From Topomyia yanbarensis (taxonomy: Eukaryota > Arthropoda > Insecta > Diptera > Culicidae), in the NCBI RefSeq assembly GCF_030247195.1, contig NC_080672.1, forward strand, positions 67,807,771 to 67,871,770: a DNA stretch of 64,000 nucleotides, given 5' to 3'. A program made the translations under genes and the position numbers. Below, one piece after another: positions 34,731 through 46,503 of this stretch (positions are counted from its first letter, which is position 1; each line of letters begins with the position of its first letter). The notes beneath the pieces are model-generated. The model was not told the origin of the DNA, made no database searches, and worked only from the letters and a program-made list of their open reading frames with translations.

Positions 34731-35384
34731 TGAACCTGCGTTAAAAAAAAATCCGTGCACGCGTTCAAACTCAAGCATGCTTCGTCTCGATGTACAGGTT
34801 CGCGCCGAACATCGAACCCAAACGAACGATGTACGAACTCTAGTTGAAACATCCGTGTACGTACAACGGGTGCGTACACGAGAACGATTCGCACAAGGCA
34901 AAAAGAGCCAACGCTAGTGATGATGAGAGTGAGAAAGAGAAAACTAGTGCCTCGAACCTAAGTGTACGTACATGGGGTTCGGTTGTACAGGTGAACATGT
35001 GCAAGTGTTTTGGTACGAAATAGTGTGTTTGAGTTCGTACACGAAGTGTGGGTGTAACCAGAGCACAGAACCAGAGCGAATATTGTGTTTAATGTTCATT
35101 TGGGAAGACTGGTTCTTGTAATATTTCACAAAGTTGTTTGCGTATGCGAAATCACATATTTCTGCGGAACAATGTACCTTCCTATCTGTTGGATTTAGAA
35201 AGGTATTCCTAATTTTGCGATATTTTCAGGTTAACTTTTAATTTTTCATTCTGTATACTCATTTTTCAGTTTATTCATTTTATGGATTTTATTTGTTTTG
35301 TTTATTGTATTCATATTGAATAATTTTAAATTTTAAATATAGAACTATTATATTAATTATTTATTTCATTCGTTGCATTTTTTG
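34731..35384. other. ttv intron, nothing recognised
   Basis: Moderately GC-rich to 35100, then AT-rich. No coding or element boundary was seen. Confidence 0.4.
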
Positions 35385-35962
35385 GACTATGTTGACAGTT
35401 TTTGCTAAAAATATAAACAAAAGTCGCACTCACACGTGTCATAGGTGTGTATTGATGACAAAATTTGTATGACGTGTCATAATTGGGCATGAAAATTTTC
35501 TATACAAATAAATCAACAATTTTTAACTTTTATTCATATCTTCAGCTTAATTCAATCTTTAAACAATCGGTGAGTTATATTTTAAAGGAAATTGGTCAAG
35601 GAATTTAGCAAAATGGTATTTTTTGTTTACAGTGTTGTTTTTCCAACTTAAAGGACAAACTGCATTTTTCGCGCAATACATGAACTTTTGTTTTTTAAAA
35701 TCATTATACCTTGTGTTCCTCATACATTTTTAAACAGAAAATCATTTGAAACTTCAATATAACTTGAGCCAATTCCAAGATACAGCGATTTAAATAAAAA
35801 AAAACTCACAATTTCTCATCACGTTTCTCGCTATATCTCAGTAACCAAGCAGAATTTCAAAATTCTGAAAACGCCATTTTGTAGAGATTTTTCAAACAAG
35901 TAATGTAGCATATCTAACTCAGTATACCCCAGAATGGCGTTTGTCATAAGATAGCACAACGG
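35385..35962 (-). mobile_element. Truncated inverted copy of the 12566-13356 element
   Basis: It aligns in reverse orientation with the other copy through 'gacacgtgtgagtgtgac', 'caattatgacatgtcat', 'gaaacgtgatgagaaatt' and the terminal 'gtcataagatagcacaac'. The SINE is absent here: the site reads 'cagaatttcaaaattctg' (about 35850-35868). The other end is missing beyond about 35385. Confidence 0.65.
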
Positions 35963-38082
35963 CGACGAATTGTCAGTATTTTGCAATGAAAATTTAGAAA
36001 AATGTCGCTTTATTGTACCATAAAACAAAATATTTGCAGACGTTCTACACAATAGCATACACACGCTCGAGCCGTTCGTGACACTATAAACCCGGTCGAC
36101 AACGCGATCACTCTCGCACAATTACTCCCACGAGCTCACAATCATATAAACGTCATAGCGATTAAGTCAACCTCGTAGCACGAATTTATAAACGCGGTAT
36201 CATGTGCCAACATACAAACGCCCGCTCTCGCGCGACCAAGAATCATACACGTTCGTAAGCTCCCACTCTAAAATGCAGAACTTATTGGGTTGAAAGAGCT
36301 CAATTTCTTGCGTCATCTGAATCTTATACTCATAATTAATTATTAGAATGAAACACACGAAGTTATACACAGGCTAGCATACACGACATAAAATCGGCCA
36401 CGTGATGTAACACAGAAACGCTTGTGCCTTTCGCTATAATGCAAATTTTATCACACATGAGAACATGCAATCGAGATCATGACGTCACACCTATGTCCAC
36501 GATCTCACGGAGATAAAAGCGCCCACGAACAGTGGTTTTTTTTGCCAAAATCGTGCGATCTATTAATTACGCATAAATCGTTAAATTTGGATTAATGACG
36601 TCTTCGGAGGAATTCGTCGCCACTATAAGTCCTTTCATATGGTGTTATTTTGATAATTTATCTCCCTAAAAGTGAGATATATTTAACAACTTTCTTAAAA
36701 GCGCATATATTAAAATTATGTCTTCGGCAAAGTTGTAGAGCAAGCCTTTGCCCACAACGTTTCTGAAGACACAAAGTCTTCATCTTTAATATCTTCGACA
36801 TTATTGCTGGTTGTTCGTGGGTAATCCCTTCAAAGCCAATTCATTAATATAACTTTCAAAATAACATTCTCACAAGTTCGATATGCTCAGTAAAAAGCTT
36901 TGAATTATCAAAATGAAATACTTGCTATATTACAACAATGACTTATCTCGTGTATTTTCAAAGTAATAGGGCATATTTTGAAAAATGAAGAGTTTCAAAT
37001 GGTGATTGCTTGTTAACGGGAAAACGGCTGGGTTCACATGGACAGTGTTTTCGGACTACTCGTAAAAATTACAAGGTTTGCAGGTTACATGCTGCTATGA
37101 ATTCCGTGATTAATAACAAAATGTGGCATGTTGTGACATTTGTAACATGGAGAGAGGTAGGAGGTAGTAGGCATCCTTTCATTCTCACTATTCCACTTGT
37201 TAAATTTTTCTTCCGCTTTTGTCAACAACTACGATTTATTAATATTTTTTTTCCTCTGCTCGATAGACAAAATTGATTCGTTTACAGATTTCGCATTCGT
37301 CTTCACTTTCAATTTTGTAGAAAGCATTTACTGGACCTAACGCTCAAACCTCATCCAGCAGGGAGAAGGGTTCTAACGGTTCGGTCTCAGTTCAGTTTAC
37401 CGCTTATTTTATGTTCGGTGTTATTGTTACTACTTTCTGTCATTTTAGTAGCTCGAATGAGTGCGGTTATTCGCTTAAGGAGGTGGCCTGCTTAAAAAGC
37501 AAAACAGAAGCTATTTTAGATTTTTTTTAAGTGAAAGAAACATATTCAAATAGCTCTCTGTGTAAAACTATTACAATATGGTCGACTTATGGGTCAATTA
37601 GTGGAGCGCCTCGTCTCTGTAGTCCCCCATTGGCGTGCGCTCGGATCTATGTTCGACATTCCTATGACAAATTTTGTACCTGCTTCCAAGGTTGCTGATT
37701 CTCACAATGAGACATCCCTCAGATTATATACATTTCATCAAAGACATGCTTGTGCTATGCGAAACTGCTTTCCGTTCGTTCTCGAAGGGAAGTGAATACG
37801 AGAGAATTGTTGCTTTTCGTGTTTATGCTTCTTCCACACTTTCGTTCGCCATTCGGTGAATAACGCACCTTGGCTAACCGAACACACGTCACTCGTTCTC
37901 TTTTAGCGTCGGGCCACGAGTTTGGATCGGTTCACTCGGCAAGAAAGTTTTTCGCTTGCGACATATGCTCAGCTTAACCCAAACCATCCACTCGCGATGA
38001 ACGCTCGAGACGATGCTTTCTTCGGTGAGCTGATGCAGCTAACTGCGAGCAATGGGTTTTCTGTTTCTGACTATTATCGTTA
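35963..38082. other. ttv intron with diffuse repeat sequence
   Basis: 36050-36540 is rich in 'cacac...cgcga...cataaacg' motifs like those at 51360-52010 and 52934-53060, so it probably belongs to one degenerate dispersed repeat. No gene is supported. The 'tcttcggcaaagttgtag' motif at 36722 also occurs at 33053-33070. Confidence 0.4.
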
Positions 38083-38276
38083 CAGTTGAAACCTGGAAAA
38101 TCCAACCAACGACAGTCGTTTTTTTTCTGTTGTTTAGTACTAATCAATGATGTCGGGAGCAGTGCGCTGCATAGCGCATCATTGTACGAATACAGCGCAC
38201 TACTTCCGACGTGATTCCATTGTTTAGAACCAGAGAAAATACGAGTGTCGCTGGTTGGATTTTCCAGTTTCAACTG
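38083..38276. mobile_element. Tc1/mariner-type MITE, 194 bp
   Basis: The left end reads CAGTTGAAACCTGGAAAATC and the right end reverse-complements to CAGTTGAAACTGGAAAATC. Both continue into CAACCA(A/G)CGACA. TA flanks both sides (38081-38082, 38277-38278). The centre holds a second inverted repeat (gtcggGAGcAGTGCGCTG against CAGCGCACTaCTtccgac), so the whole element can fold into a near-continuous hairpin. It has no coding capacity. Confidence 0.8.
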
Positions 38277-40485
38277 TAACCAGAATATTGAACTTACGAT
38301 TCATGTGCACCGGGGGAGTTTCGTGCATAGATTTTGCCCTTTCCAGCCTATTATAATTATTAGCTGTCAAGAAAATTATGATGTTAGGTATAACCTGTGC
38401 ACTTTTTTATGAGAGCTGCGTCTCATCATCTTTATGGCCGAGGCAAGGATTATAAATTACACTAATAATTATTTGAGTTCTTCGTATAAATTTTGCATTG
38501 TATATTGATGCATAATGCCAACAGCTCGAACAGGCTACTTACCAGTTCGTTTCGCTGTGCAGCATGGCACGTGCTTTTTTATTTATCTTATTTATATTAT
38601 CTCCCTCTGTAATCAAGAATTAAACGTGCCGCAATGAATATCTATGATTGTAAAATCTTATAAATACATCTAGGAACGGCTAAAAAATGCGCCACAATTG
38701 AGGGCACTGAAGATTTGTGGTAAGGAAAATAAAAGTTTACCATAAGCAGGAGGAATCTAAGGTTACTCGAATGAGCGTTAGGATTCGATGAAAAATGGTA
38801 TGTTTTTAGGAATTATTTCTAGTTATACAGAAAGTGTTAGTATATTCGATTGTTTTTTATATGATTTTGCTACATTTGATCGACATTTTGTAAGATTTTT
38901 ATTGTAAAATATTGTAAATTTAGCAAGTGACATTCCTTTATGGAGGCGCCACAAAAAAGTTTGCGCTGTACATCATGATTTTTAATCTACTAGACCAACC
39001 GTTTGGAAATTTTGCGCAGTGCTTTTTCATGTATTTCTCCAGGTATCTACCTGAGTCACTTTTTATATGGATAGGCGATTTAGCTAAATGTGTCAACGTT
39101 ATGGATATAAAATGGAAAATTTTGAATTAACGTGTTAAAACTACGTAGAATTTTTCTTTTTTCGAGATGTTACATTTTTGTATAACAGCTGGAAGCCGAA
39201 AAAACACTCAATTTGTTATTGATGTAAAAATAATATAATAATTGAAAATGAATGCTCTAGTAGTTACCTGGGAAACGATGTGAAATCTCTGCGAAATTTC
39301 AAAACAGTTGGCCCAGAGGATTTTGATTTATGATGTATACCACGTATTTGGACCGCACGCGCACGAAATATTCACTATCGCTGGCTCAATTTTGAAATTT
39401 TGTGGTGACATTTTGCGAATAAATTCATGTAAGAAATTATTATATAAACATTAACTGAATGAACAAACACTCTCTATATCGCCACAAAATTATAATACAG
39501 TTTCGTGGCCAAAAACATTATCAAACCCTACAAAACCCTTGAAATTTATCCCTTGAAGGTTAATGTTGAATGCGTATGACACTGGACATCTGTTCTGTTC
39601 TGTTTTGTTCCCACCCTTACACAGCCAGTATTGAAAACCATCCTGAAAAACACTGAACTTATTCTGTAGTTTTTTATATTGTAACGACATATAATTAGCA
39701 AGGGACTGGAAGCTGAAGTATTTTTCAAATATTAGAAGCCATAGTACTCAAGGAAGAGCAAGTTCAAATACTTGTAAGAAAGTTTAGAATCCACGCTTTT
39801 AGGGTCAATGAGCAAGCTTAGAGTTTCCCGGCTACTTAACTCTTTGTCTTCTGCAACGCAGAAGTCAGGATCTTTTGGCATTAAATGCGAATCACCTGAG
39901 TCTGCGGCATGTCCGGACAAGCGTAAAGTCAATTTAATGACTTATGCTGTCGGAACCGACAAAAAGTTAAGCCACGGAAAACTTCCACCCTATTCTGTAG
40001 TGTTATTCTTGTCAATACTAATATTAGAAGAATATTTTCATATGTAGCAAATATTAAAACGGCCATCCCTACTGTGCAGAGTTGGGTTTGAAGATGTTTC
40101 AAAATTAGATAGCGATTGAATTATCCATTCAATGAAAAATTTAATGAACGAATTGTTTTGAATCTTAGAGGAGGAAAAAACGACCGACCGTTTCAGTTTT
40201 AGGGGCATATAATAAATCGTTGGGAGTGACTTGGCTAAGAAGGTTAATGTCACTCCTTTGGTCAATTGGGACGGGACAAAAGTATTTTCACATTGCCCTG
40301 GCTAATAAGCCTAGATTTTAGCGCCTTTATTCGCTCTTCAATGCGTATGACTCTGGATATCAGAACAAAAAATAAACTAATGTACCATTTTCCATAATTC
40401 ATTTATTAGTAAATAAAAGATGTAGATTAAACAAGTTCTGTCATCAATCTAACAAAGATCGAAGAATTTCTAGCTATACAGTGTG
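38277..40485. other. ttv intron / 3' flank of the hAT gene
   Basis: No other gene is recognised. On the - strand an AATAAA polyadenylation signal lies at about 40402-40407, some 80 bp past the hAT stop codon. No hAT terminal inverted repeat was identified here. Confidence 0.4.
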
Positions 40486-41037
40486 TCATTTTTCTAACTC
40501 TGCTTCGAGCACCATGATGACTTCGGGCCACAAAACTTTATTCATTTTGAGGAGCATGATATCTTTTATCATTTTGTCCCCAAGCCGCGTTCTTGAATCT
40601 GTAATTAGGAGTTTCAACTGACTAAATAATCTTTCTACAGTAACTTGTGTAGAGGGAATCGAAAGCAGTGCCATGGCAATGCGGTACAAGCGAGGATTGG
40701 AAACTTTTCGCTGTTTCCAATATTTGAATATATCGAAATAATCAGATGTTGGGGAATGTGCACTAGTTGATGGTAGTGCAAGGGCATTAGTGACTTCTTT
40801 TGCTGAAAATGCAGTGATGGGAACCTTCGGGCGAGTTTCCAATTTGATTATCTCCGTTATGAAGGAATCTGAACTGTTTGTTGATGGACTCAGAGTGACA
40901 GTTTCTTCCTGAAATAAGTTCGTGAGATACTCCTCAACGAAGTCATCAGAAGTCTTTTCATCATTCCGGTCACTGCATTTTTCTTCATTTAGGCCTGCAA
41001 GGTCGTTCAGTCGAATATTGAACGACATGAGGTATTT
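40486..41037 (-). CDS. hAT-like gene, exon 4 (C-terminal dimerisation domain)
   Basis: The acceptor is TTGGTTTCAG, ending at 41038. The frame starts KYLMSFNIRLNDL, passes a low-complexity Ser/Thr/Glu-rich stretch, then gives the hAT-C signature: YWKQRK, IPSTQVTVERLFS, then R-RLG and LLKMN. It ends at the stop at 40486-40488. Confidence 0.88.
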   Translation of the reverse strand, partial: KYLMSFNIRLNDLAGLNEEKCSDRNDEKTSDDFVEEYLTNLFQEETVTLSPSTNSSDSFITEIIKLETRPKVPITAFSAKEVTNALALPSTSAHSPTSDYFDIFKYWKQRKVSNPRLYRIAMALLSIPSTQVTVERLFSQLKLLITDSRTRLGDKMIKDIMLLKMNKVLWPEVIMVLEAELEK

Positions 41038-44000
41038 CTGAAACCAAAAAAAAAACAATTTTAAAATATCTCCAAATATGCGCAGCGTTCGTTAGAACCA
41101 ACCTGTATTTCGATTTTTTCATCGGCACTGAGACGATTCGACCCAAGGAAATTGAATCTAGGGTCAATGTATAAACATGCTTTAAAAGGCATGCTGGTAC
41201 GTAGTATCTTCGATCGTTTGTCCATAGCAACGAGCAATTTTCTGGCTAAGACATTGTTTTGCGATTGATTGACTGCGTTCAACTGTGCTTGGCACAGTAG
41301 CCAATCTGCGTAGAATTGCGATACTGGCACATGATCTTTCTGCGATCTCAATGTTAGGTAGAACAACGGCTCAAAGGCATCACAAAACTTATTTATGAAA
41401 GACCATTGCCGAGAGAAATCTGAAAAATAATTTATATATTAGTTATACGATACATACTGCTTGAAAAACTAAATAACTAAAATTGTTGATGTACAACCAT
41501 TTCGATTCTTTACCTTAATCTTAGAAAAATACAAATTCTTACCAATATCCGGATCATTGGTTTGAAGAAGCGCCAAAAATGGTGTACCTTCTAGTTCCTT
41601 GAGGTATCGCAGTAATATGTACCATATATTCCACCTTGTTTCACAAACCTTCGGTGGTAGAGCAGTTTTATGGAACATGAACATTTGGCGATTGGCTTTC
41701 TTGTGCATTCTGAGGCATTTTTTGTTGATGTTCGAGAGGCGAGTTTTGTACTCTCGCAAGACGTCCCATACAGCCAATTGAGCTGTATGGGCTCCACATC
41801 TTACACTTTCCAGGATGTCGATGTTAATCATCTTATCATCTTCGCCATCTTCAAACAGTTCATCGTCGTATTCGGTTCGAGATAAATCTTCAACGAAGTC
41901 GTCATTTTCAGGTACCATCTGTAATTCGCATTCTAAAATGTCTTCCTCATCTCTAACAAAGGTTTCAGTCAGTTCCGGTGTTTCGATATTCTCCGAATCA
42001 CAAGAGTTCGCAACAAGTGAATATTCTTTGCGAAGAATACTACCGAGGGAGCCCTCTAGGGTATCTCCCAACAGTCGTTTCATGTACCGAACTGCGGCCA
42101 ATATATTTTGACCATTGTCGCTGGTGATAGCCACAATTTGCGAATATTCAATCCCAAAAACCTTGATCTCATCCATAATTACTCGTTGTAGATTCTCTTG
42201 CGTCTGTCTTTCAGGCATTTCGTGAGCAGCTGAATTAAAATAAATTGAAACATGATTTTAATACTGATTAAAGTCTTAAGGCGTAAACACAATAAGCTGC
42301 GTTGCGGCAAATGCGGCAAGGACTAAAGTCGCTGCCGCAGTGAATGCGGCAAGAAGATATTTAGTAATTGCTCAACCACAAACTTTGAAGCTACAGCGAT
42401 GGTTTATACATTATTATACATCAATAGATTGCAAATAATATAGACTACATGTTTTTTTTTTGTTTTTATTAACGACATTTAAACCAAAAGGGTGCATTCA
42501 TTTCGGGAATATAGACTACAGTTTATAAATGAAAGTCTTGTGAAATTCATTTAAAGTACTAAACAAACTACGCAGAGAAATTCAGCAATTTCATTTATTC
42601 AGTCAATATTTATATTTAAATCGATGGCATACACATTTTTCTACATCAAACAATGACAATGGATGCAGGTAAAAGTTTCTGATTTTTTTTCGTTAAAAAT
42701 TCATTGGATGTTATATTGTAGAATTGCAGAATAAATGAGATTTCTCACACTGAAAATATTGTTCCAGTAAATCTCTAAACATGACTGCTCTTAAAACTAT
42801 TGTTTGCTCAAATAGTACTGGTAAGAAAAAATATTTCCAACAAACCCAGACGACAGTTAAAAATGTTACGATTGGCTGTATGAATACATTAACCATATTC
42901 AGTGTTCAAGTAAAGAAAAACTTGTAGTTAAAATGATCCTTTCATCCTTTTCAATTTTACTACACATCAACACAATAATATTTTTTTACTATGACTAAGG
43001 TAAGATTGAAATTATAATTTCCACAATTTTCAACTAATCAACTATGGTAGAAAGTTAATAACTTCAAATTTTAGACATCTTAGAAAAGGTTTGTGCCAAA
43101 ATGGTAGATGATGAATTTGAGAACAAGCATATTTTAACAAAAAGCGAAATGAAAATCCATCTAAAAATTAATATTTCGAAATCAGGCTTACAAATTCTTT
43201 AGAATTTATTTACTTTCGTCATCTATACCTGCAAGTTTTGTGGTATTTGACATTTCAAGCATTTCTATTGGTATGTGAGGTTCTTATGGACGATTCAGGA
43301 GATTCCAGAACCAGTTTTCCGGGACACCCCATGGGCCGCAGATGCTTCTGTCAAACGGAATTTATTCACGGGTATATCTTAACGTTTCTTCGGAAAATGA
43401 AATAAACATAAATGTATATAAAATGACGTTTACAATAATGAAATCACAAAGAACCACTATTATAAAAAACTACAATCGATAAAAATGAATATAAAAATTG
43501 TATAAGACACCAAATGGATCTCAACGTCCGTCGTGATTCCATACATGGAATAATACCATACATCGTAAATCAAGATTTTCAAAAATTACTGATTATAGTA
43601 AGAAATACCACGTGCGTTCAAAAACGGGCATGTTATATAGTAAACACCAATAAAAAATTTCATTAAAGTTACCATGGAACATTGATATGATACACCATTT
43701 TCTGTCTAAAAAGAATATTTGTTGTACAAAATTTATATGGTGCATTATATTACATTTAACCCTTAAAATAGTAACATCTATCATACTTGTTTTTTCAATG
43801 TTCTATTTTGATATTTCTATGAGATTTTGGTGTGTGTATTTCTAATGAATTTCAAGCATATTCGTAAACTGAAGCCTACATAATTTGGAAACGTCTGTTG
43901 TACAAAAATGTATATGTTATTGCTTTGAATTTAAAGTTATTAGCTGAACAACATATATTTCTGAAATTCTACGATTCCTATCATTTGTTGGAAAAGATAC

Positions 44001-45302
44001 AATAAATTTCAAAAGAGTTTCCCTTAATAATTGTAGCCTACATAAATTGCAATGGTTCGAAGTACAAAAATATGTATGTCATCGCATTGAATTCAAAATA
44101 AGTGAAATTTCTGAATTTCTTCATATTTCTATTTTTTAAGCATTTCCAATGACTTTCAAAAAATATTTTACCACGAATAGTAGCCTACATTAATTGCAAC
44201 AGAATAATCTCTGAAAATAATGTGCCTTCCTCTTGAATTCCCAGTTATACGATAAATAAATCCACGCACGTCTGCCGAACGCGCTTGCCGCATTCTTGTT
44301 GAGAAATTTTAAACCCTGCAGCCGCCGCAACGAGCCGCATCACAGTCGTTGTGGGTACACGCATCCAATCGAAATGGTTTAAACAAAATTGCCGCGCCGT
44401 ATCGTGCCGCACCGCATTGATTATGTTCGGGCCTTTACACGGAAGTGATTTGCGCCACCAGTGGTAATTGAGCCATTGAACAATGTTCTGAAGTTAAACA
44501 TCACAATATGCAAGGTGTTTCTTTCAGCATTGCAAACCTTTGGGAGATGAAAAAGTATTATATTTTGTGGAAAAACTTCACCATTACTATTAACCATCAA
44601 ACGTTAAAGGGTTATTAGACTTTACCTGTTATTTTCTTATACAAACGGAAATACGAAACGAAAGATGATGATGATGTGAATTGAGAACTTTCGCTTCGTA
44701 TTTCCGTTTTTCTTAAAAAAAACCTGCACAAAAAGTTCAACAAATATACTATTTTCAATATATAGATACATAAAAAGCTGGTGGTTGGTCCGTTGGTGTT
44801 ATTATTCCATATATTTAATTACATAATATGATAAATTTTACTTACCTAAATGCATTATCTGTACAATGCCGTCGTCATCCGTAAAAGTCAAGTTTATGCC
44901 AAAAATCGACTTCGAATGCCGGGTTGCTGCATCTACTTTAAGGCAAATTGGCTTTTGGTAAAACTTACCGGCCATTGTATGCCGCATAATGTCAGCAGCA
45001 CGGTGAATGAGGGTTGGAAGTGTGTTCCTTGAAATTTTTAAATCGCATGCATTCCACAAAGGACCCAATAGCAACTGAACACCTTCCCATTCCGGGAATC
45101 GAATCGAGAGGTTGTTCTCTGTTATCATTTGCAATGTGCCTAAAAGCACATTACTTCTGAAATTTTTTTGTTCGTATACACATTTCCTTTCAGCATCGAT
45201 ATCCGCGAGACATCTATATTTTTTGCCTCCAGCGGAATCGTTCACTTCTTTCACTGCATCACTTATTTTTCTCTTCAAACTTCCGCGTACGTTCGCATTC
45301 AT
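40486..45302 (-). CDS. hAT-superfamily transposase-like gene, four exons, 670 aa
   Basis: I read the exons as 45302-44846, 42229-41543, 41419-41103 and 41037-40486, antisense to ttv. All introns are GT-AG, phases match (1, 1, 0), and the lengths sum to 2013 bases, one unbroken frame. The family cuts and pastes DNA with an RNase H-like DDE fold. Candidate catalytic residues are D124 (KVDAAT), D189 (TSDNGQN) and E622 (VERLFS). The conserved C/H pair is at C296 and H299 (RCGAH), followed by CETRW. The C-terminal dimerisation region covers about 590-660. No N-terminal BED zinc finger is visible; an upstream exon may be missed, or it may be lost. An AATAAA lies about 80 bp past the stop. Intact splicing and motifs fit a recent transposon copy or a co-opted gene. 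Terminal inverted repeats were not found. Confidence 0.82.
41103..41419 (-). CDS. hAT-like gene, exon 3
   Basis: The acceptor is TTTTTCAG, ending at 41420. The split codon gives Asp, then FSRQWSFINKFCDAFEPL. The exon ends in EIQ with a GTTGGT donor in phase 0. It is a helical region with no individually diagnostic motif; the assignment rests on phase and frame continuity. Confidence 0.8.
41543..42229 (-). CDS. hAT-like gene, exon 2
   Basis: The acceptor is TTTAATTCAG, ending at 42230. The split codon gives Ala, and the frame continues HEMPERQTQENLQ. It carries D189 (TSDNGQN), an acidic insertion of about 60 residues that is typical of the hAT insertion domain region, C296/H299, and CETRW. 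The donor is GTAAG at 41542. Confidence 0.82.
42279..44434. mobile_element. PIF/Harbinger-like non-autonomous element, 2156 bp
   Basis: It lies entirely inside intron 1 of the hAT-like gene. Terminal inverted repeats are imperfect: AGGCGTAAACACAATAAGC on the left and AGGCCCGAACATAATCAA on the right (reverse-complemented). Both continue into TGCG(T/G)TGCGGCA. The 3-bp direct repeat TTA flanks it (42276-42278 and 44435-44437), as for PIF/Harbinger transposons. Subterminal regions are rich in TGCGGCA/TGCCGC motifs at both ends. The AT-rich interior has no transposase. Confidence 0.72.
44643..44709. repeat. Strong hairpin in hAT intron 1
   Basis: A 22-bp arm (aaacggaaatacgaaacgaa, then ag) pairs with ctttcgcttcgtatttccgt then tt, with one mismatch, around a 23-base loop containing (GAT)n. 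It lies between the Harbinger-like element and exon 1. Confidence 0.75.
44846..45302 (-). CDS. hAT-like gene, exon 1
   Basis: It begins at ATG 45302; an in-frame TAA lies about 12 codons upstream, and the intervening frame starts only at GTG. It encodes residues 1-152 plus one base of codon 153: a basic N-terminus, then the first part of the RNase H-like core with D124 in CLKVDAAT. The donor is GTAAGT on the - strand (45-base context TTTAG|GTAAG). Confidence 0.8.
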
Positions 45303-46376
45303 GCTTGCATCTGGTTTCACTCGCGGCGAGTCTTACAATGACTCGTCTTGAGTCGTCATTGGCAGGTGCACTCGTCTATGATTCCACCAGTTCGTAAAAA
45401 TACAAGAGAGTGGAATAGGAACGAATGGAAGACGGCACGAACAGCAAGAACGCTCATCGTACACAGGTCGCTCACGGCCGCTCGTATTAAGCATAGCGGT
45501 TGCTTCATTCGCAGTGCATGTTTTGCTCCCTTCGTTCTCAGATTATTCGAAGGTGGTGAATGTTTTTGAGTCCAACGACGCGAATAACAGCAACCTTGCC
45601 TGCTTCAAAGCAGGCAAATGCTACTGGGCCTTGTACCATGAAGTACTGAACCTACGAACCAACAAAAGAAGTCGAGATTAATGGTGCAGTTACCAATTAA
45701 AATCTAAATTCCGCGAATCTATTGATGCCGCGGGTGAGCTATTTTAAGGAGCCCATGTTTCATCCAGACTGATGAGGAATGTATTTTTTTTAATCATTTC
45801 GTTTGTTTGATAGGTACATTTGCGTTAGCTTGGCGGTGTCAATTTCTATTTTTTACATTTTAAATACCTTAAAGCTAGGTAATTACAATTTTGAAAAAGT
45901 TTTCAATGTTAGATCTGAGCGGAAGTGGCATTCCACACGACCACGTTTATTCGTGCCCTAGGATCTCTGTTCGTCATGGGCTTGATTGCGTATCTTCGAA
46001 TATAGCTTGAATATACTTCTGAGTTTATTGTGGTATACTCATAAAGTATTTATCTACCCATATAAGTACAAAAAGTACAAAAATCTATGTAACCCTAGTC
46101 ACACCCTTAAGGGGAACCACCATTTTACCAGCAAATTATATTTTTTATTTCGAAATAAAATAAAACACCGTTTCCTAATGATTGGTTTAATAACATTTTT
46201 CTGGTTTATGACTAAACAGCTTGGCACGACAGAAAAAAAATCAAATTTATGTCTAACCGAAAACCACTCGATATGTATAACTCCAGTGCATCATTTCTCT
46301 TCGGTTTGACCGTAAAAAAGAAATAATAGTTTATCGCTCTCTCTACATATTCATTTTTTTGGTCTTCTCCTTCCAG
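45303..46376. other. ttv intron end and upstream flank of the hAT gene
   Basis: This would hold any hAT promoter or left terminal repeat, but none was recognised. The ttv polypyrimidine tract (ttttttggtcttctccttcc) precedes the acceptor at 46375-46376. Confidence 0.4.
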
Positions 46377-46503
46377 GTTCCTCGAGGCGCTTCAGGCAGG
46401 TTGTATACCGGTGCTACTGTCCAACTCGTGGGTGTTACCGTTTCAGTCGAAAATCGACTGGAAACAGGCAGCGATCTGGGCCGATGAAAGACTGTTACTG
46501 CAG
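46377..46503 (+). CDS. ttv: tout-velu / exostosin-1, internal exon
   Basis: A 127-bp exon with acceptor ctccttccag (ending 46376) and donor GTAAGA (46504). Its first base completes the Arg codon (AG|G) begun in the exon at 29936-30010. It then encodes 42 residues starting [20 protein letters not shown] and ending WADERLLLQ. It continues the EXT1 GT47 domain: FLEALQA-C-PV-LSN-W-LPF and DERLLLQ are family-conserved. The exon ends in phase 0, matching the next exon. Confidence 0.94.

Noticed and set aside
45303..45320. Longer hAT exon 1 start at 45320
   Set aside because: The codon is GTG and a TAA lies just upstream; the first ATG is 45302. A spliced upstream exon remains possible.
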